A stretch of 64,000 nt of DNA from Enterobacter_D sp963521185. GTDB lineage: Bacteria; Pseudomonadota; Gammaproteobacteria; Enterobacterales; Enterobacteriaceae. Of this stretch, positions 50,777 through 59,401 are shown piece by piece (the stretch's first letter is position 1; each line of letters begins with the position of its first letter). The notes beneath the pieces are model-generated. The model ran no database searches and was not told the DNA's origin. It saw nothing but the letters and a program-made list of their open reading frames with translations. Where the stretch lies: the NCBI GenBank assembly GCA_963521185.1, contig CAUQTV010000001.1:496001-560000 (forward strand), read 5' to 3'. The position numbers were made by a program, and so were the translations under genes.

Positions 50777-52669
50777 TTACAGCTTAAAGCTTCCGACCAC
50801 GTTTTCCAGCTGCACGGTCTGCTCTTCCATCGACTGGGCGGCGGTTGAGACTTCCTCTACCAGCACCGCGTTTTGCTGCGTGGTGCTGTCGAGTTGGTTA
50901 ATGGCGATATTGATCTGGTCGATGCCGCGGCTCTGCTCATCGCTGGACGAGCTGATTTCAGAGATCAGCACGCTGACGTTTTCCACTTTCTCCATCAGGC
51001 CGTCCATAGTGGTCCCCGCATGACGAACCAGGCTGCTGCCCTGTTCGATATTGCTCACGGATTCCTCAATCAGCTTTTTGATCTCCTGCGCGGATTGAGC
51101 GCTGCGCTGAGCAAGCGAACGGACTTCACCGGCGACGACGGCAAATCCACGCCCCTGTTCACCAGCGCGTGCGGCTTCGACGGCGGCGTTCAGCGCGAGG
51201 ATATTGGTCTGGAAGGCGATGCCATCAATCACCGAAATGATATCGACGATTTTCGACGACGACTCATTGATGCGCTCCATGGTCGTGACCGCCTGGCTCA
51301 CCACCGACGCCCCCTCTTTGGCTGCGCCCGAGGCCTGCGACGCCAGCTTATTGGCCTGCAAGGCGTTATCGGCGTTCTGACGCACAGTGCTGGTCAGCTC
51401 TTCCATTGATGCGGCGGTCTGCACAATCGACGCAGACTGCTCTTCGGTGCGCGAGGAGAGATCAAGGTTACCGCCAGCAATCTCGCGCGAGGCGGACGAA
51501 ATGGCCATTGAGCTTTGGCCGACCTGAATCAGCAGCTCCTGCAAGAAGGCAATAAACTTATTAAAGTTCAGAATGATGTCGTTAAATTCCGGGCTGTTAC
51601 TTTCCGGCAGTCGACGCGTTAAATCGGCACCTCCGCTGGAGAGCGCCTGAATATTTTTATCCAGCAGCGTCACGTTGCGGAAAATATTACGGAAAATCAT
51701 CATCAGCGCCAGCACGATCAGAATGCCGAGCACCACCTGCACCAGCGTCATTTTGGTCATGATCGCATCGGATTGACGCACCAGGTGGCTGCTGGGAATG
51801 TCCACCGCCAGATACCACGGGCTGCCCGCAATCGGCAGCACGAACAGTGAATGTTCACCATCTTCGCCGTCGTAGGTGCCTTCATAACGATCCTTCTTAC
51901 CCTGCGCCAGCAGTTGCAGCAGCGGGGCAGACGACGGCAGCGCCAGATCACGCAGGTTCGCCAGCGCTTTGCCTTTCTCGGTCAGACCATTGCCGACGAT
52001 TTTGCCATCGGATTCAACGATCAATACCGAGCCGTCTACCGCTTTGCCCATGTCGGTCGCCAGCTGGTTAAAGAAGCCCAGCGTCACGTCGATGGTGGCA
52101 ACGCCCCAGACTTTGTCATCGCGCCAGATCGCCATCGCGCAGTTGGTGCGCGGCTGCGGACTGGCGGCGTCCTGGTAAGCTTTGGCCCAGGCACACTCGC
52201 CCTTGGGCGCGTTCATGCCGTCTTTGTACCACGGCTGCTCCCAATAGTTGTCGGACGCTGGCTGGTTCCAGACGGTGTTCAGTTGCAGTTCACCGGCGGT
52301 ATCGCGGGCATAGAAGGTGCTGAATTTGTCCCGCGCAGGATCGCGCTGATTCGGCAGGGGCCAGACGCCGCCGCCAAACACGTTCAAGTCCCCGTACTGA
52401 TTCACCAGCTGCGGTAACAGCGAATCGATTTGATCGCTGTCCAGTTTTGCCACCAGTTCGGTGATGACACGCTGCTGCGCTTTCACCCGGTTCATCTGTT
52501 CTTTAATGGCATCACTTTGCAAATTGACCGTGGAGCGGATGTTTTCCGTTTCGGTTGCCACGATTTGCGGTGAGACAAATTGCTTAATAACCAGATACGT
52601 AACCACTAATAAAACAATAAAAAAACTAATAAGCAGCAGAGTAACTCGCGTCTGAGTTGATTTCCACAT
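50777..52669 (-). CDS. Methyl-accepting chemotaxis protein with dCache-type sensor
   Basis: 630 residues from the ATG at 52669 (MWKSTQTRV). A first membrane helix (about 9-33), a large periplasmic region of about 260 residues with dCache features (WEQPWYKDG, WGVATIDVTLGFF), a second helix (about 300-325), HAMP and a signalling domain with the hairpin AFQTNILALNAAVEAARAGE. It ends VVGSFKL, so it lacks the CheR-binding pentapeptide. PWYKDG and VATIDV resemble small-molecule-binding dCache domains. The ligand is unknown; its position next to the CO locus does not show a link to CO or H2. Confidence 0.92.
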   Translation of the reverse strand: MWKSTQTRVTLLLISFFIVLLVVTYLVIKQFVSPQIVATETENIRSTVNLQSDAIKEQMNRVKAQQRVITELVAKLDSDQIDSLLPQLVNQYGDLNVFGGGVWPLPNQRDPARDKFSTFYARDTAGELQLNTVWNQPASDNYWEQPWYKDGMNAPKGECAWAKAYQDAASPQPRTNCAMAIWRDDKVWGVATIDVTLGFFNQLATDMGKAVDGSVLIVESDGKIVGNGLTEKGKALANLRDLALPSSAPLLQLLAQGKKDRYEGTYDGEDGEHSLFVLPIAGSPWYLAVDIPSSHLVRQSDAIMTKMTLVQVVLGILIVLALMMIFRNIFRNVTLLDKNIQALSSGGADLTRRLPESNSPEFNDIILNFNKFIAFLQELLIQVGQSSMAISSASREIAGGNLDLSSRTEEQSASIVQTAASMEELTSTVRQNADNALQANKLASQASGAAKEGASVVSQAVTTMERINESSSKIVDIISVIDGIAFQTNILALNAAVEAARAGEQGRGFAVVAGEVRSLAQRSAQSAQEIKKLIEESVSNIEQGSSLVRHAGTTMDGLMEKVENVSVLISEISSSSDEQSRGIDQINIAINQLDSTTQQNAVLVEEVSTAAQSMEEQTVQLENVVGSFKL

Positions 52670-52707
52670 GATGATGATCGCTTCTCGGTCGGTAGGGGAT
52701 GTGTGAT

Positions 52708-52734
52708 ATATCGGCACCGGTTAAACGTTCTTTA
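52708..52734 (-). promoter_or_regulatory. Sigma-28 (FliA) promoter of the second chemoreceptor gene
   Basis: On the minus strand, TAAAGAAC (52727-52734), 11 bases, then GCCGATAT (52708-52715), close to the flagellar consensus. It lies about 40 bases before the start codon. Confidence 0.82.
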
Positions 52735-52871
52735 TGGAATTAAAGACGCGAGGTGACAGGCTTCTCAAATACCGCACTTTTTAGCGACGAAGGTGGGTTA
52801 TTACCCGTGCTATTTGTGCGTGTTCTATACTTAATTTCCGCAACCGTTCAACGTTAAGGAGCACGCATCTT

Positions 52872-53768
52872 ATGAGTCACAATAACGACGCATCCTCTTC
52901 AATCAAAGACAGTTACCCGGTCCCGCCGTTTCCGCATCAAAAACAACCCTTTCCAGGACTTGCCAGCAAAATGACGCCGAGGCCCGATCATGGGGAAACC
53001 TCGTATCGCGGATCGGGCCGCCTGTCAGGACGTAAAGCCTTGATCACCGGCGGTGACTCCGGCATCGGGCGTGCTGTCGCCATTGCCTTTGCCCGGGAAG
53101 GGGCGGATGTGGCCATCAACTATTTACCCGCTGAAGAAGACGATGCCAAAGAAGTGATTGAGCTGATCCGTGCGGAAGGGCGCAAGGCCGTGGCGATCCC
53201 CGGCGATATTCGTGACGAGGTCTTTTGCCAGCAACTGGTGAAGCAGGCGGTCGACGGGCTGAGCGGGCTGGATATTCTGGTCAACAATGCCGGGCGGCAG
53301 CAGTTCTGCGAATCCATTGTCGATTTAAGTACCGAGGACTTTGACGCCACGTTTAAAACCAACGTTTACGCCATGTTCTGGATCACCAAAGCGGCGCTCA
53401 GCCACCTCACGCGCGGCGCGGCGATCATCAACACCTCTTCGGTGCAGGCTTTTAAGCCCAGCGACATTCTGCTGGATTATGCGCAAACCAAGGCCGCCAT
53501 CGTGGCGTTTACCAAATCGCTGGCCGGGCAGTTGGGATCGAAAGGCATTCGCGTCAATGCCGTTGCGCCAGGGCCGTACTGGACGGTGCTGCAATGTTGC
53601 GGCGGTCAGCCGCAGGAAAAAATAGAGCAGTTTGGCGCAAATGCGCCGATGGGACGTCCAGGGCAACCGGCGGAGATTGCCGCGCTGTACGTCACGCTGG
53701 CTTCCGATGAGAGCAGCTATTCATCCGGCCAGGTGTGGTGCTCCGATGGCGGCACCGGCACGCTATAA
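52872..53768 (+). CDS. Short-chain dehydrogenase/reductase, YghA/general-stress-39-like
   Basis: 298 residues. A polar N-terminal extension (about 1-50, with YPVPPFPHQKQPFPG) precedes the Rossmann fold, with TGGDSGIG, NNAG, the active-site serine in NTSSVQ and YAQTK. The extension and sequence fit the YghA / B. subtilis YdaD stress-induced group. The substrate is unknown; an NAD(P)-dependent alcohol or aldehyde reaction is likely. It is followed after 30 bases by a zinc alcohol dehydrogenase gene. Confidence 0.88.
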   Translation: MSHNNDASSSIKDSYPVPPFPHQKQPFPGLASKMTPRPDHGETSYRGSGRLSGRKALITGGDSGIGRAVAIAFAREGADVAINYLPAEEDDAKEVIELIRAEGRKAVAIPGDIRDEVFCQQLVKQAVDGLSGLDILVNNAGRQQFCESIVDLSTEDFDATFKTNVYAMFWITKAALSHLTRGAAIINTSSVQAFKPSDILLDYAQTKAAIVAFTKSLAGQLGSKGIRVNAVAPGPYWTVLQCCGGQPQEKIEQFGANAPMGRPGQPAEIAALYVTLASDESSYSSGQVWCSDGGTGTL

Positions 53769-53798
53769 CCCTCGATCAACCTTTGAAAGGAGTGAAAT

Positions 53799-54992
53799 GT
53801 GAAAGCATTGACCTATCATGGCCCGCACCACGTCAGCGTCGATACGATGCCCGATCCTGGGCTGGAAGCCGCAGACGACATTATTCTGCGCGTCACGGCG
53901 ACGGCGATTTGCGGTTCCGATTTACACCTGTATCGCGGCAAAATTCCCGGCACCCATCACGGGGACATTTTCGGTCATGAATTTATGGGCGAAGTGGTGG
54001 AAGCGGGATCGGCGGTAACGGCGGTCAGCAAAGGTGACCGGGTGGTGATCCCGTTTGTCATTGCCTGCGGCGACTGTTTTTTCTGCCGTCTGCACCAGTA
54101 TTCCGCGTGTGAAAACACCAACAGCGGTAAAGGTGCCGCACTCAATCGCAAAAGTATCACCCCGCCCGCCGCGCTGTTCGGCTACAGCAGCCTGTATGGC
54201 GGCATCCCTGGCGGACAGGCGGAGTATGTTCGCGTGCCGAAGGCGAACGTCGGCCCGTTTAAAGTACCGGATAGCCTGCCGGATGAAAAAGTGCTGTTTC
54301 TCTCGGATATACTGCCAACCGCCTGGCAGGCGGTGAAAAACGCCGACATCACGCAGGGTTCCACCGTGGCGATTTACGGTGCCGGGCCGGTCGGGCTGTT
54401 GAGCGCCGCCTGTGCGCGCCTCGCCGGGGCGGAGAAGATCTTTATGATTGATCACAACGACTATCGGCTGGCGTTTGCCGCCGAGCGTTACGACGTGATC
54501 CCCATTAACTTTGACAAGAACGACGATCCCGCCGCATGGATCATTGAGAACACGGCGGGGCATCGCGGCGTGGATGCGGTGATCGATGCGGTCGGTTTTG
54601 AGGCGAAAGGCAGTCTGACGGAAACGGTGCTCAGCAACCTGAAAATTGAGGGCAGCAGCGGTAAAGTGCTGCGTCAGTGCATCGCGGCAGTCAGGCGCGG
54701 CGGGACGGTCAGCGTACCGGGTGTTTACGCCGGATTTATTCACGGCTTTATGTTCGGCGACGCCTTCGATAAAGGGCTGACCTTCAAAATGGGGCAGACG
54801 CACGTGCACGCGTATTTGCCCGATCTGTTGTCGCTCATCGAACAGGGGCTGCTCAAACCCGAAGAGATTGTGACGCACCATATGCCGCTGGAAGAAGCCG
54901 CGCGCGGCTATGAGATATTTGAAAAGCGCGAAGAGGAGTGCCGCAAAGTGATCCTGGTACCGGGCATGGTCAGCGACCGCGCCACGGTGTAA
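53799..54992 (+). CDS. Zinc-dependent alcohol dehydrogenase, formaldehyde-dehydrogenase-like
   Basis: 397 residues from a GTG start at 53799, with GAAAGGAG eight bases upstream. Catalytic zinc site CGSDLH and GHEF, structural zinc region CGDCFFCRLHQYSAC, and Rossmann motif YGAGPVGLL. Its length and AWQAV region fit the glutathione-independent formaldehyde dehydrogenase-like group. The structural zinc set has three clear cysteines (CGDC, FFC and SAC). It is likely co-transcribed with the SDR gene as a stress-related pair. Confidence 0.88.
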   Translation: MKALTYHGPHHVSVDTMPDPGLEAADDIILRVTATAICGSDLHLYRGKIPGTHHGDIFGHEFMGEVVEAGSAVTAVSKGDRVVIPFVIACGDCFFCRLHQYSACENTNSGKGAALNRKSITPPAALFGYSSLYGGIPGGQAEYVRVPKANVGPFKVPDSLPDEKVLFLSDILPTAWQAVKNADITQGSTVAIYGAGPVGLLSAACARLAGAEKIFMIDHNDYRLAFAAERYDVIPINFDKNDDPAAWIIENTAGHRGVDAVIDAVGFEAKGSLTETVLSNLKIEGSSGKVLRQCIAAVRRGGTVSVPGVYAGFIHGFMFGDAFDKGLTFKMGQTHVHAYLPDLLSLIEQGLLKPEEIVTHHMPLEEAARGYEIFEKREEECRKVILVPGMVSDRATV

Positions 54993-55000
54993 CCCGCTCA

Positions 55001-55028
55001 GGCTCCCTCGCGGGAGCCGCTATTTTTT
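55001..55028 (+). terminator. Intrinsic terminator after the alcohol dehydrogenase gene
   Basis: GGCTCCC (55001-55007), loop TCGC, GGGAGCC (55012-55018), then GCTATTTTTTC. It overlaps the stop of the convergent antiporter gene. Confidence 0.8.
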
Positions 55029-56384
55029 CTGTGCTTTCCGGCTGCGCAGCGTCAGCAACGGCGTGACGGTAATGCCGTGCACCAGCACGCTGGCGGTCAC
55101 CACGGTGATGGCGATGTTCGCCATGGTCTCCGCCTGCGCGCCGTTCAGACCGTGCACATAGGCCCAGGCGATATAATTGAGGCTACCGATGCCGCGAATG
55201 CCCAGCCAGCCGAGGCTGATGCGTTGCAGCCAGGAGCCGTGGCAGCGCGCGCTCACCGCCAGCACCGCCAGCGGACGGATGACGCAGAATATTACCAGCG
55301 CCAGCAGCAGGGCATGAACGTCCCAGTGCTGTGACAACGTCACGCCGAGCACAATCACCAGCACGGCGGCAAACAGCCGCTCCACCGTATCGCCAAACGA
55401 CAGCGCATCGCCAATCACCAGACCGACGGATTTCACCGGGCTGCTCTCGCTAAGCGCGTGGCGGGTATGGGGATTGACCTGCATTTCGGCGGGCGTGCCG
55501 TGGCGATCGTCTTCATTGTCACCATGTTTTTTCTGCACGCTCACCTCCGCGCTGCGCAGCCCCACGCCAGCGGCAAAGGCGGCGAGAAAGCCGGATGCCT
55601 CAAGCGACTGGGCCAGCGCAAAGCTCAGGCAGATGAGCGACAGGGCAATAAAATCGCTGGGGGCCACTTCCCGCTGGGCATGGCGCGAGCGGGTCGCCAG
55701 TAACCCAATCAGCCGCCCAAGGGCGAAACCGATGGCCAGCCCTGCCAGCAGCGCCCACAGCACATCAATACTCAGCCATTTAAAAAGTTCAGCGGCATCG
55801 GGCGTACCCCCCGCTTTATACCAGAGAAGCGCGAGCATCAAAAACGGCAGCGCTGTGCCGTCGTTAAGGCCCGCTTCACTGGAGAGGGCGATGCGCAGCT
55901 GATCGTCATCCTGGGCGTCGTTAACCGCAATCAGGCTAGCCAGCACCGGATCGGTGGGGGCGATGATCGCCGCCAGCGCAAGCGACAGCGGCCAGGAGAG
56001 GTCGATGAGAAAATGCGCGGCGAGCATGATCCCGGCGATGGTTAACAGCATCCCCGGCAGCGCCAGCCGAATGCCCATCTTCCAGTAGGGGGACGTGAGC
56101 GGCAGGCGAATTTTCAGCCCGGTGATAAACAGCGAGGCCGCCATCGCGATTTCAGTAATGCGGCTGGTGAGCGGGGCATGCGACAGAATATCAAATTGCA
56201 GGATCCCCAGGCCCCAGGGACCGCAGCCGATACCGACCAACAGATAGACGCCAAAAATGGGCACCGGCACACGGCTGATCCAGCCATAGGAAAGGGACAT
56301 TAATAATAACAGGCCGCCTGCGGCTGCCGTCCACGCCAGATACCCCATAATGCTGTGGCCCACGTTAAAAAATTTATCAATCAT
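55020..56384 (-). CDS. CPA1-type Na+(K+)/H+ antiporter, NhaP-like
   Basis: 454 residues with about 12 membrane helices. The cation-binding motifs APTDPVLAS (helix 5 region) and SEAGLNDGTA are those of the NhaP branch. A hydrophilic loop at about 285-325 (VQKKHGDNEDDRHGTPAEMQVNP region) is unusually long and charged. It exchanges cytoplasmic Na+ or K+ for protons in the inner membrane. It is monocistronic, convergent with the alcohol dehydrogenase gene. Confidence 0.88.
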   Translation of the reverse strand: MIDKFFNVGHSIMGYLAWTAAAGGLLLLMSLSYGWISRVPVPIFGVYLLVGIGCGPWGLGILQFDILSHAPLTSRITEIAMAASLFITGLKIRLPLTSPYWKMGIRLALPGMLLTIAGIMLAAHFLIDLSWPLSLALAAIIAPTDPVLASLIAVNDAQDDDQLRIALSSEAGLNDGTALPFLMLALLWYKAGGTPDAAELFKWLSIDVLWALLAGLAIGFALGRLIGLLATRSRHAQREVAPSDFIALSLICLSFALAQSLEASGFLAAFAAGVGLRSAEVSVQKKHGDNEDDRHGTPAEMQVNPHTRHALSESSPVKSVGLVIGDALSFGDTVERLFAAVLVIVLGVTLSQHWDVHALLLALVIFCVIRPLAVLAVSARCHGSWLQRISLGWLGIRGIGSLNYIAWAYVHGLNGAQAETMANIAITVVTASVLVHGITVTPLLTLRSRKAQKK

Positions 56385-56640
56385 AGGGTTATAGTTGTTA
56401 ATAAGCGCGAATACCAGTTAACGCGAAATAACAAAGCAGGCGTTAATCTTTATGCACCAAAAGAAATATTTTGTCGCAAATCTAAACGGGGTTTTGTTGA
56501 TAGCGCTTAATGCCAGGATTCATCCGATAAATGCGCAGCGGCACCAAGGTGCGCCGCGCACTGGCACATTGTTTTCTATTCTTAGTGGGCGTCAAGGCAT
56601 ATTACTTTTGTTTATTTTAAAACGATTAAGCGGAGTTGTT

Positions 56641-57117
56641 ATGACGATCAAAACACTGGAAGACTTATTTATCCACGACTTATCTGACGTGTACAGTGCT
56701 GAAAAACAAATTACCCGCGCCTTACCAAAAATGGCCCGTGCGGCAACGGACGAAAAACTTGTTGCCGCATTTCAACAGCATCTTGAAGAAACCCATGGGC
56801 AAATTGAACGCCTGGATCAACTGGTTGAAAAAACCGAAGGCGTGCGCATTAAACGCATGAAATGCCATGCGCTTGAGGGCCTGGCGGAAGAAGCGCAGGA
56901 GATTATCGAATCCGTCGAAGCCGGGCCGGTTCGTGACGCGGGCCTGATTGGTGCCGCGCAGAAGGTCGAACATTACGAAATAGCCACCTACGGCACGCTG
57001 TACGCGCTGGCGGTTAAACTGGGCTACAAAGAAGCCGCTGCCTTACTGGCCGCCACGCTGAAAGAAGAAAAAGCGACGGATGAGAAATTAACCGTCATCG
57101 CTGAACAGCAGGCCTGA
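56641..57117 (+). CDS. yciF: YciF, ferritin-like stress protein (DUF892)
   Basis: 158 residues from the ATG at 56641; the frame is open further upstream, but homology to E. coli YciF starts here (MTIKTLEDLFIHDLSDVYSAEKQ). It is a four-helix bundle with metal-ligand glutamates and histidine in SAEKQ, LEETHGQIERLDQ and KVEHYEIATYGTL. YciF forms dimers and is induced by stress. In E. coli it is beside yciG and yciE; a KGG-repeat YciG-like gene lies about 6.5 kb away here. Confidence 0.93.
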   Translation: MTIKTLEDLFIHDLSDVYSAEKQITRALPKMARAATDEKLVAAFQQHLEETHGQIERLDQLVEKTEGVRIKRMKCHALEGLAEEAQEIIESVEAGPVRDAGLIGAAQKVEHYEIATYGTLYALAVKLGYKEAAALLAATLKEEKATDEKLTVIAEQQA

Positions 57118-57205
57118 CCTGCACACTATGTCGTGAAAGAAATGCCGTGAACGCAAACGCAAAAAATCCACGCTACGGCGTGGATTTTTGCATTATGACC
57201 GTCAA

Positions 57206-57523
57206 TCAGACCATGAAAACGTCCGGCCCTTTAAGATCGATAATATTCAGTATGCGTAGCGCCGCTTTATTAGGCTTGCTCTCGTTGCGTTCCCACTTTG
57301 ACACGCTCTCAACGGACATGCCTGTCGTCATTGCCAGCGCTGCCTGGGACATTTTATAGCGAGTTCTGACCTCTTTGATTTGCCCGCCGGTCATCGCACG
57401 AACTTCAGGGATCCGCCGAGCGCAAACCGCAGCATCAATGGCAGCCACGGTCTCCTCTGTAACAACGCCCAGCGTGTTATAACGCCGGGCCATGTTCTGG
57501 ATACGTTTCAGTCGTTCAGTCAT
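57206..57523 (-). CDS. Antitoxin with XRE-type helix-turn-helix
   Basis: 105 residues from the second of two consecutive ATGs. A C-terminal XRE helix-turn-helix (about 45-95: IKEVRTRYKMSQAALAMTTGMSVESVSKWE) follows a short helical N terminus. It is encoded directly after the toxin gene with a short overlap, the higBA order. It should neutralise the toxin and repress the pair. Confidence 0.8.
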   Translation of the reverse strand: MTERLKRIQNMARRYNTLGVVTEETVAAIDAAVCARRIPEVRAMTGGQIKEVRTRYKMSQAALAMTTGMSVESVSKWERNESKPNKAALRILNIIDLKGPDVFMV

Positions 57524-57890
57524 CACATATTACCTCGATCAATTCTTTAGCCTCTGTCAGACGTTTGATCTGCACCGGACTCATAGCGACGAAATCTTTC
57601 GCGATTTTGCAATAAGCATCAATTTCATCGTCCTCAAGTTCCTTTCCTTTCTTTTTAGACAGGTGACTTTTCAGGTACATATCAAAAAAATAGACATTCT
57701 CGCCATCTTTAAAAAAAACAATTGCTCGCGCCCCATCTCTGGGACTGACGGCTGGCAGAGCTAAGCGTTTTTTGTACGTATACTTGCCCAAATGATCCCC
57801 ATGAGCGTCCTTACGTGTATATTCCGTAACCGTTACTATAGTAAGGCTTACGGGTTGATTCAATCCTTTTTGTTCAGATTTGCTATTCAC
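57516..57890 (-). CDS. RelE/ParE-superfamily toxin
   Basis: 124 residues. The region RLALPAVSPRDGARAIVFFKDGENVYFFDMYLKS has the beta-sheet pattern of RelE-like toxins of the NadS/HigB-associated type, and the C-terminal helices (KELEDDEIDAYCKIAKDF) are characteristic of that group. The antitoxin gene overlaps its 3' end. The activity is probably translation-linked mRNA cleavage, by family. It separates yciF from the pao operon. Confidence 0.75.
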   Translation of the reverse strand: MNSKSEQKGLNQPVSLTIVTVTEYTRKDAHGDHLGKYTYKKRLALPAVSPRDGARAIVFFKDGENVYFFDMYLKSHLSKKKGKELEDDEIDAYCKIAKDFVAMSPVQIKRLTEAKELIEVICDD

Positions 57891-57902
57891 GTCAGGTGTT
57901 TG

Positions 57903-58448
57903 CTATCGGGTAAAAAACTGCTGCGCTCGCGCCAGGTCACTCACCGTATCGATATCGCGCACACTACCTGCATCGTTTACCGCAAGCGTCGTGACGTTCC
58001 CGCTCGCGCGGGCGCGCTGCACAACGGCTTTTGCGCCCGGCTCGCCGTTGAGCGCGTGAAGCGCAGAGTAATATCTCCGACCAAAAGCCACCGGGTGACC
58101 GGGCTGCTGGTGATAACAGGGCACCACAACGGAGGAGGGCTGTACAGCGCTTGCGACGCGTTGCAGCGTCTCCGGCGTGATGAGCGGCAAATCGCCTGGC
58201 AGGATCAGCCAGCCTGCGGCATCCGGCGTGGCGGCAACGCCCAGCGCAATGGACTCGCCCATGCCGCCCGTACCCCCGTCGGGTCTGACCAGCTGCGAGG
58301 GCAAACCGGCCTGGCGCACGGCATCAATAACGTGCTCCAGCACCGTTTTACCGGCCAGCGGCGCATCCAGCTTGTGCGTCTTTCCGCCGGAGGCGTAAAA
58401 GCGCTGGCCTTTCCCGGCGGCGAGAATAATCACCACGGGCAGGCTCAT
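57903..58448 (-). CDS. Molybdenum cofactor cytidylyltransferase, MocA-like
   Basis: 181 residues. The nucleotidyltransferase signature LAAGKGQRF is at the N terminus; LPGDLPLI and PGHPVAF follow. MocA adds CMP to molybdopterin to make the MCD cofactor used by xanthine-oxidase-family enzymes such as PaoABC. Its start overlaps the XdhC-like gene stop (ATGA), so it is the last gene of the aldehyde oxidoreductase operon. It has 181 residues, near the usual 190. Confidence 0.85.
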   Translation of the reverse strand: MSLPVVIILAAGKGQRFYASGGKTHKLDAPLAGKTVLEHVIDAVRQAGLPSQLVRPDGGTGGMGESIALGVAATPDAAGWLILPGDLPLITPETLQRVASAVQPSSVVVPCYHQQPGHPVAFGRRYYSALHALNGEPGAKAVVQRARASGNVTTLAVNDAGSVRDIDTVSDLARAQQFFTR

Positions 58449-59392
58449 GCGTTATTTTCCGGCCACAGGCTGTTTTGCCGGGCAGCGGCGACATCGGCAA
58501 TCACCGACAGCGCCAGCGACTGCGCATCCCGCGCTTTGGCAAACAGGCCAATCGGCGCTTTAATGCGCGCCAGATCCTGCTCACCCCAGCCCAGTTCGGC
58601 TAAGCGCGTGACCCGCGCATCGTGCGTGCGGCGACTGCCTAATGCCCCGAGATAAAACGGCGCGGCGGCGAGGGCGGCCTGCAACACCGGTAGCTCCTTG
58701 TGCAGATCGTGATACAGCAGGATCACCGCCGTATCCGCATCAATCAGTCGCGTCAGATCCGGCGCAAACCCCTCGCGGGTGAGCACATCGTAACCGGCAG
58801 CCTGGGCGATGCTGGCGGTCATCTGCGCCTCGATGGAACGACCAAAAATCAGCGCGCGCGCCTGTGGCCGGTACGCAACGTCAAAGGCATCATGCGTCCA
58901 GCCCGTCTGGCTAATCTCCGTGGAGCTTGTCAGCGTCTGGGTGCGGGGGTGAAAGCGCAAACCCGCCGCCCGGCGCTGTTCAAGGGCGTTGAGTACCGCC
59001 AGCAGCGGATGCACCGCGCGCAGGCAGTGGATATGCAGCGCGATCCCGCCGCCGCAGGGCAGCACAATATCAAACCAGGGCGAACCCTGACCGTAGCGCA
59101 CCGTGCGATCCTCTCCGGCGGCAATCGCCTGCATGGCCTCATGGGCCGCAGCGCTCTCCACGCAGCCCCCGGAGACAAAGCCGCAGTAAACGCCGTCTTC
59201 ACGTACCGCCATTTGCGTACCCAGCGGGCGTGCCGCGCCACCGCGGATCTCCACCAGCGTGACCAGCGCCGCTGCCAGTCCGCCGGTGAGCGCGTCGGCG
59301 GCAAAGCGTAAAATCTCTGCGCGGTTATCGGTCATGTTGCCCGGACGTGGCGTGGGGCAAAGTGCATCCAGACCTTCAGCGTGTTGCGACAT
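58445..59392 (-). CDS. paoD: XdhC-family molybdenum cofactor insertion protein (PaoD-like)
   Basis: 315 residues, the size of E. coli PaoD. N-terminal XdhC domain with GGCVESAAA (GGC motif near residue 76) and a C-terminal Rossmann-like domain with ARALIFGRSIEAQMTASIA and YLGALGSRRTH. It binds and protects the MCD cofactor and helps its sulfuration and insertion into PaoC. It is placed directly after paoC, as in E. coli. An internal ATG (MTDNRAEILRF) 57 bases downstream is an alternative start. Confidence 0.88.
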   Translation of the reverse strand: MSQHAEGLDALCPTPRPGNMTDNRAEILRFAADALTGGLAAALVTLVEIRGGAARPLGTQMAVREDGVYCGFVSGGCVESAAAHEAMQAIAAGEDRTVRYGQGSPWFDIVLPCGGGIALHIHCLRAVHPLLAVLNALEQRRAAGLRFHPRTQTLTSSTEISQTGWTHDAFDVAYRPQARALIFGRSIEAQMTASIAQAAGYDVLTREGFAPDLTRLIDADTAVILLYHDLHKELPVLQAALAAAPFYLGALGSRRTHDARVTRLAELGWGEQDLARIKAPIGLFAKARDAQSLALSVIADVAAARQNSLWPENNA

Positions 59393-59401
59393 TGCGCCTC
59401 C

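Noticed and set aside
50777..52669. A chemoreceptor specific for CO or H2
   Set aside because: It adjoins the CO locus but has a dCache-type sensor, its own sigma-28 promoter, the opposite orientation and an intervening hairpin; there is no haem or iron-sulfur motif.
53922..54881. Minus-strand open frame of 319 codons opposite the zinc alcohol dehydrogenase
   Set aside because: The dehydrogenase on the plus strand has intact motifs; the reverse frame is rich in His and Arg and resembles nothing.
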